Source of the DNA: Calamus simplicifolius | Lineage: Eukaryota > Streptophyta > Magnoliopsida > Arecales > Arecaceae | DNA: 64,000 nucleotides | Reading direction: 5' to 3' | Assembly (NCBI GenBank): GCA_900491605.1 | Contig: UESW01004762.1 | Location: 441,919-505,918 of the forward strand | Shown here: positions 58,911 to 64,000 of the stretch, in pieces | Layout of the letters: each line of letters starts with the position of its first letter | How positions within the stretch are numbered: the first letter of the stretch is position 1 | Notes under the pieces: generated by a model | The model's database searches: none | What the model saw: only the letters and a program-made list of their open reading frames with translations | Told to the model about the DNA's origin: nothing | Translations under genes and position numbers: made by a program

Positions 58911-60429
58911 ATGGCTAATCGGAGAAGAGCAACCTCTGAAGCCCAAGACCAGGTCGTCTCCAGAGACCTGATCCGACAAGCAACGCGGCACCGCAGCCGC
59001 CACCAGTTGAACCCCGTCGCCGCCAGCATCCCGGTGACCCAGGACCAGTTCTTCACGCTGGTCCAGTAGGTCCAAGCCCTGACCCATCTGGTTCAGGAGC
59101 GCTTCGCAGCTCCCCTGCTCCACCTTCATAAGGAGGCCGCAACTCCTTTCTCTTTGGCCACCTCCTCTTCTGGTCCGCATGGAGCCGCGGACCCCCCACA
59201 CCGACCCAAGGGGGACAAACCAGTCCCACGAGGCGGCCACAACAGGGATCCCCCCAGATCTCGGCGAGCCCGACCCTCTCCCCAGTGTCCTCCCACCATG
59301 ATTCGATGCCGTCCCTGCGCTCTCCTCGCCCAGCTCCTCCTCTTACATCTGAAGAGGAGATCCGTCGATAGATCAGGAGATGCGTCAGGAGCTGGACGCC
59401 GCCAAGCAGGCCCATCCGCCTCAGCCCAAGGCGGAGCAGGGCATCCCTTTCTCCAAAGGGATCATGGAGGAAGTGATTCCCTCCCATGTCAAGCTACCAG
59501 CCGTCGAAGCCCTACCACGGCTCTTCTGACCCGGATGACCATCTCAGCAGCTTCCGGTCAATAATGATGTTCCACGGAGCATCCGATGCGATCCTCTGCC
59601 GCGCCTTCCCCTCCACCCTCAGAGGATCTGCCCGAACCTGGTTCAATGCCTTGAAACCAGGTTCCATTGATTCATTCGACGAGCTGAGCCATCTTTTTAT
59701 TGGCCAGTTCGTCAGCAGCCGCCGCCACCGACGAAGATCCGACTCCCTCTCCGAAGTTAAGCAGAGAGAGGGGGAGTCCTTGAGAAATTACCTTGGCCGT
59801 TTCAATAAGGCCATGTTGGAGGTGGACCACCTTAATCATGAGGTGGCTATGTCCGCCTTGGCAGGGGGAGTCTTGAAGGAGAGCGACTTCTACCTGGCTA
59901 TGGAAGTCAGCTACCCCCCAAACCTCTCGATATGATGGCCCTGGCGGACAAATACGCTAGGGTCGAAGAATCGCGGAGAGTTGCCCGCGCCGAGCTGGCA
60001 AAGAAGAAGGAGCCCAAAGGTCCCGACAGGCACCGACCCGCCCGTCGGCCAAGTCCGCCTCGCCGCCAAAGAGCTCCCCCGCTGCCGCCAAGGAATCGCT
60101 CCCGGAGCCCTCCCAGGCGATTCGATCGCTACACTCCACTGACCGTGCCCCGGGCGCAAATCCTCATGGAGATAGAGCGCCAGCTCCCCCGGCCACCTCT
60201 CCGAGGGAACCCGACCCGAAGAGATCCCACCAAGTACTGCCGCTACCACCGGGAGCACGGCCACGACACTGAAGAATGCTGGCAGCTGAAAAATGAAATT
60301 GAGAGGCTGATCCAGCGGGGCCGACTGAATCAGTTCAGGAGGGCGCCGAGCCAGGACAAGGAGGTGACCGCCAGCCCGACTTCAACAACCTCCTCCTCCA
60401 CCAAATCCGCCCGTGATCGGCCGCATTAA
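58911..60429 (+). pseudogene. Tat gypsy gag, broken
   Basis: This is the capsid polyprotein. The start is taken at MANRRRATSEAQ (58911). The frame meets TAG at 59067-59069, in the middle of a conserved-looking LVQ.VQAL stretch. After further shifts the capsid core appears at 59486-59935 (FPSTLRGSARTWFNALKPGS, SFDELSHLFIGQFVSSRRH, QREGESLRNYLGRFNKAMLE). The frame changes again near 59932. The C-terminal part (59932-60429) has an Arg/Pro-rich linker and a zinc-finger-like CRYHREHGHDTEECWQLKNE typical of Tat gag. The lesions rule out a working protein. The Tat call is supported by the downstream double RNase H. Confidence 0.88.
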
Positions 60430-63400
60430 CATGATTGAAGAGGCCGGCTCGAGCCCCAGGGATGTGAAGGATCGGCGCCAAAGAAGGCGGACGGGCGAGC
60501 TCTCCTTCTCCGACGATGATCTCCAAGGGATACAGTTCCCCCATGATGATGCACTAGTTGTATCCCTCAATTTAAATAACTATGATGTAAGCCGAATCCT
60601 TGTTGATAGTGGAAGTTCGGTGAATGTTTTGTACCTCGGATGTGTTTGCCAGGATGAAATTACTCATGGAAAACCTTCGAGCCGTGGATTCCACCCTAAT
60701 GGGATTCACAGGCGACGTCATCGTCCCGGAAGGGGTCGTCACCCTGACGGTCCGCGGGAACCTGGCCCCTTGTGGCCACTGTTCAGACAGACTTCCTAGT
60801 AACCGACCTCAGGTCCCCTACAACGCAATATTGGGCAGGCCCGGCCTGATGTCCCTCAAGGCAGTTGTCTCCATCCCGCACCTATCCATGAAATTCCCCA
60901 CCGAGCGAGGAGTTGGAGTTGTTCGGGAAGTCAAGCCATGGCTCGGCAGTGCTTCGTTACAAGCCTTCAGTCTAGAATGCCGGAGGTTGATGGGCTGGAT
61001 GCTCGGGAGGACTTCGCCGAACAGCGGGGAGAACCAGCAGAGGAATTGGAGGAGGTGCCGTTGGATGAGGCTCGTCCCGACCGAACCATAAAATCGGGTC
61101 GCTGCTCAAAGGAGAGCCTCGGCAGATTGATCGGTTCCTCCGAAGCAACGCTGACATCTTCGCCTGGTCCGCCTCTGACATGCCAGGGATCAGCCCGAGG
61201 TTCTCGTCCATCGTCTCAACGTGGACGAGATGCACAGGCCCGTCAAGCAGAAGAAGAGGAGCTTCGCCCCAGAACGACAAAGGCCATTGAAGAAGAGGTA
61301 GACAAACTCATCAAGGCAATTTCGTCCGGGAGGTAAATTATCCGAGCTGGCTATCAAATGTCGTCATGGTGAAGAAGTCGAACGGCAAATGGAGGATCTG
61401 CATCGACTTCACCGACCTCAACAAAGCCTGCCCGAAGGACAGCTTCCCCCTCCCCCGGATCGACCAGCTCGTGGACGCCACCTCAGGTCACCAGATGCTG
61501 TCATTCATGGACGCCTATTCGGCTACAATCAGATCCGAATGGCCCCGAAGATGAAGAAAAGACCGCCTTCATAACCGACCGAGGTACTTACTGTTACCGT
61601 GTTATGCCTTTTGGTCTTAAAAATGCAGGTGCCACCTACCAGAGGCTGGTCAACAAAGTATTCAAGGAGCAAATCGGCCGGAATATGGAGGTGTACGTGG
61701 ACGACATGCTGGTCAAAAGCAAAGAAGCATCACAGCATGTCGAGGACCTCTCAGAGAGCTTTGCAACGCTGCGCAAGTATGGGATGAAGCTCAATCCGAC
61801 CAAATGCGCCTTCGGCGTTAACTCGGGAAGTTTCTCGGCTTCATGGTCTCCCAGCGAGGTATCGAAGCTAACCCCCAGAAGATTCAAGCTCTCCAACAAA
61901 TGGCGCCCCCGGCATCTGTTAAAGAGGTCCAGCGCCTAACCGGGAGGATAGCGGCCTAACCGCTTTCGTGGCGCGGTCGGCCGAGAGATGCCTCCCCTTC
62001 TTCAAAACCCTCCGGTCGGCTAAAACTTCCAGTGGACTCCCGAATGCCAAAAATCATTTCAAGATCTCAAGAAGTACCTCGGCTCGCCCCCACTCCTCAG
62101 CAGTCCCCCGGGGAGACCCTATTCTTGTACCTGGCTGTTTCGGAAGGTGCCGTTTGCTCGGTGCTGGTCAAGAAGAAGGCAAAGTCCAGAAGCCGATCTA
62201 CTATGTCAGCAGGCTACTCCGCGATGCGGAGACAAGGTATAGCAGAATTGAGAAGATGGTGTTGGCCTTAATCACCTCAGGAAGCTGCGGCCGTACTTCC
62301 AAGCACATTCTGTGACGGTCCTGACGACCAACCCATCAAGGCGGTAGTCCACCGTCCCGAGACATCGGGAGAATGACCAAGTGGGCCGTCGAGCTAAGCG
62401 AGCATGACATACTTTCAGCCTCGCCCAGCCATCAAAGCTCAGGTGCTAGCCGACTTCCTCCTCGAGTGTACCATCCCGGAGGACGGTTCTACCCCAGACT
62501 CCCCCGAGAACCAAAATCTGGAGCCCGGTGGCTCCTCCATGTCGACGGGTCATCTAATGCCCATCGCTCCGGTGCGGGCCTGGTTCTCACCAGTCCGGAG
62601 GGGATAACCTTTGAATATGGCGTCCGATTCTCCTTCCCGGCCTCCAACAACGAAGCCGAGTACGAAGCCCTGTTAGCCGGTCTCCGAATCGCCCGCAATC
62701 TGAAGGTGGAGAAGCTTAATGCCTTCACCGACTCTCAGCTGGTGGCCGGTCATGTACGAGGAGAGTTTGAAGCCCGGGAGCCGAACATGTTCGATATCTT
62801 CAGGAGGTGCGGAGCCTGCTCCCCATTTTGCCGAATTTGAATCATTCAGATTCCCAGATCCGAGAATGCCCGCCGACCTACTCTCCCGATTGGCGACCGC
62901 GGAGTCAATGGACGCCGAGCAAAAGTTCCACCTGGAGACTTGGAAAGCCCATCGCGGAAGCCGACCGAATAATGCAAGTTGAGGCCGAACCATCATGGTT
63001 CGACCCTATCCTCAAATATCTCAAAGAAGGGTCGCTTCCGTCCGACCAGAGAGCTAGAAAGCTGCCACCCACTATGTGTTGACGACCAGCTTACAAACGG
63101 TCCTTCTCCATGCCTGCTCAGATGCCTTCGCCCGTCCGAAGCAGATTATGCTCTCCGCGAAGTACATGAAGGGATTTGCGGCAACCATCTGGGAAGCCGG
63201 TCCCTATGCCACAAGGTGCTGCGACAAGGCTACTACTGGCCGACCATGCAGAAGGATGCAGACGACCTAGTCCGAGCCTGCGACCCATGCCAGAGGCACT
63301 CAAGCATCCAAAGGCTCCCCTCCCCACTAGTTTCCATATCCTCCGCTTGGCCCTTTGCCAAATGGGGGATGGACATCCTCGGCCCATTCCCGCTTGCCAC

Positions 63401-64000
63401 GGGGCAGCGGAAATTTCTATTTGTCGCCATCGACTACTTCACTAAATGGGTCGAGGCGGAAGCAGTTGCACAAATAACCGAGGCACGGGCCAGAGATTTT
63501 GTATGGAGGTCCATCATCTGCCGATTCGGCCTCCCGCACACCATAATCACCGATAACGGTAAGCAATTCGACAACCAAAGTTTCGCCAGTTCTGTGAGGA
63601 GCACGGAATCCGTCACCACCTCACCTCGGTCGGGCATCCACAAGCCAACGGAGCGGCCGAAGTGACCAACAGGACCCTCCTTCAGGGATCAAAGCTCGCC
63701 TCTCCAGAGCCCAAGGCAGGTGGGCGGACGAGCTGCACCATGTCCTATGGGCCTACCGCACCACCCCGAGAATCCCGACAGGTGAAACCCCATTCCGGAT
63801 GGCCTTTCGGCACAGAGGCCGTTATCCCTGTGGAGATAGGCCTCCCATCTTGCGGGTGGAAAGCTACTCAGAGGAAGCTAGCAACGAACAGCTCCGCACC
63901 AACCTCGACCTGGTAGAGGAGATTAGAGAGAAGGCCCGGATCAGAGTGGCTGCTTATCAACAAAGGGTGGCCCGCTACCACGCCTCCAGAGTCAAAGGGA
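60413..64000 (+). pseudogene. Tat gypsy pol: protease, RT, RNase H, second RNase H, integrase, broken
   Basis: Domains in order: aspartic protease with RILVDSGSSVNVLY (about 60592); reverse transcriptase with VMVKKSNGKWRICIDFTDLN (61360), PFGLKNAGATYQRL and catalytic YVDD in VYVDDMLVKSK (61690); a gypsy RNase H (62010-62300, KPIYYVSRLLRDAETRYS); and a second, archaeal-type RNase H (62530-62790, HVDGSSNAHRSGAGLVL, NNEAEYEALLAGLRIA, FTDSQLVAGHV). Integrase follows, with its zinc region (about 63120-63300, ACDPCQRHS) and a core starting KWGMDILGPFPLATGQRK and ending ITDNGKQFD. The integrase tail (LVEEIREKARIRVAAYQQRV) runs to the window edge. Two RNase H domains are the mark of the Tat/Ogre lineage. 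Frameshifts occur near 60640, 60800, 61330, 61540, 61860, 62290, 62810 and 63590. Confidence 0.92.

Noticed and set aside
1..64000. tRNA, rRNA and other structured RNA genes
   Set aside because: I saw no tRNA A/B boxes in the right spacing and no rRNA core sequences by eye; a tRNAscan-SE and Infernal run would decide.

Overview
This is a 64-kb piece of a plant nuclear genome, rich in transposable elements. The evidence is intron-containing plant genes (auxin influx carrier, cold-shock/glycine-rich protein, Box C/D snoRNA assembly factor), Ty1/copia Sirevirus and Ty3/gypsy Tat retrotransposons, plant L1 and RTE LINEs, and plant-type TTTAGGG repeats. The dense long-LTR elements fit a monocot, possibly a palm, but that is inference. 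No prokaryotic, organellar or novel defence-type system was found.

Layout. 1-8563: two related Sirevirus copies, one (minus, 5' end only) nested in the other (plus, 3' half with pol, an extra ORF, multiple polypurine tracts and the 3' LTR). 8564-12460: an Athila-like, gag-only LTR element. 12758-14002: a decayed 'gypsy-type transposon' ORF. 14631-19710: a 5'-truncated copia element (minus) with a 2.1-kb 3' LTR. 20236-21116: the 3' end of a gypsy element. 21117-25760: intergenic. 25840-28303: an eight-exon LAX2-like auxin influx carrier gene (plus). 28304-38200: mostly non-coding, with an RTE LINE 3' fragment (about 33061-33535) and a short RTE-derived element with a perfect 10-bp target-site duplication (34601-34843). 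38342-39123: a GRP2-type cold-shock-domain protein gene (minus). 39510-42026: a 5'-truncated L1 with a 12-bp target-site duplication. 42968-43271: a Tourist-like MITE. 44364 to about 50200: a near full-length but dead L1 of the same family. 52217-56102: the five-exon BCD1 gene (minus). 56411-56880: a purine/pyrimidine fold-back region holding a short interstitial telomere repeat. 57715-64000: the 5' LTR, gag and pol of a Tat-lineage gypsy element that runs off the window.

The three host genes are single-copy-type plant genes and are not functionally linked. LAX2-like imports auxin at the plasma membrane, GRP2 is an RNA chaperone, and BCD1 helps assemble Box C/D snoRNPs. BCD1 reads cleanly through all five exons. 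LAX2 carries two separate 2-bp exonic losses in dinucleotide runs, and GRP2 lacks one base in a G run near its start. These are either assembly indels or real lesions; their location in short repeats makes assembly error the first suspect. All transposon coding regions are broken.
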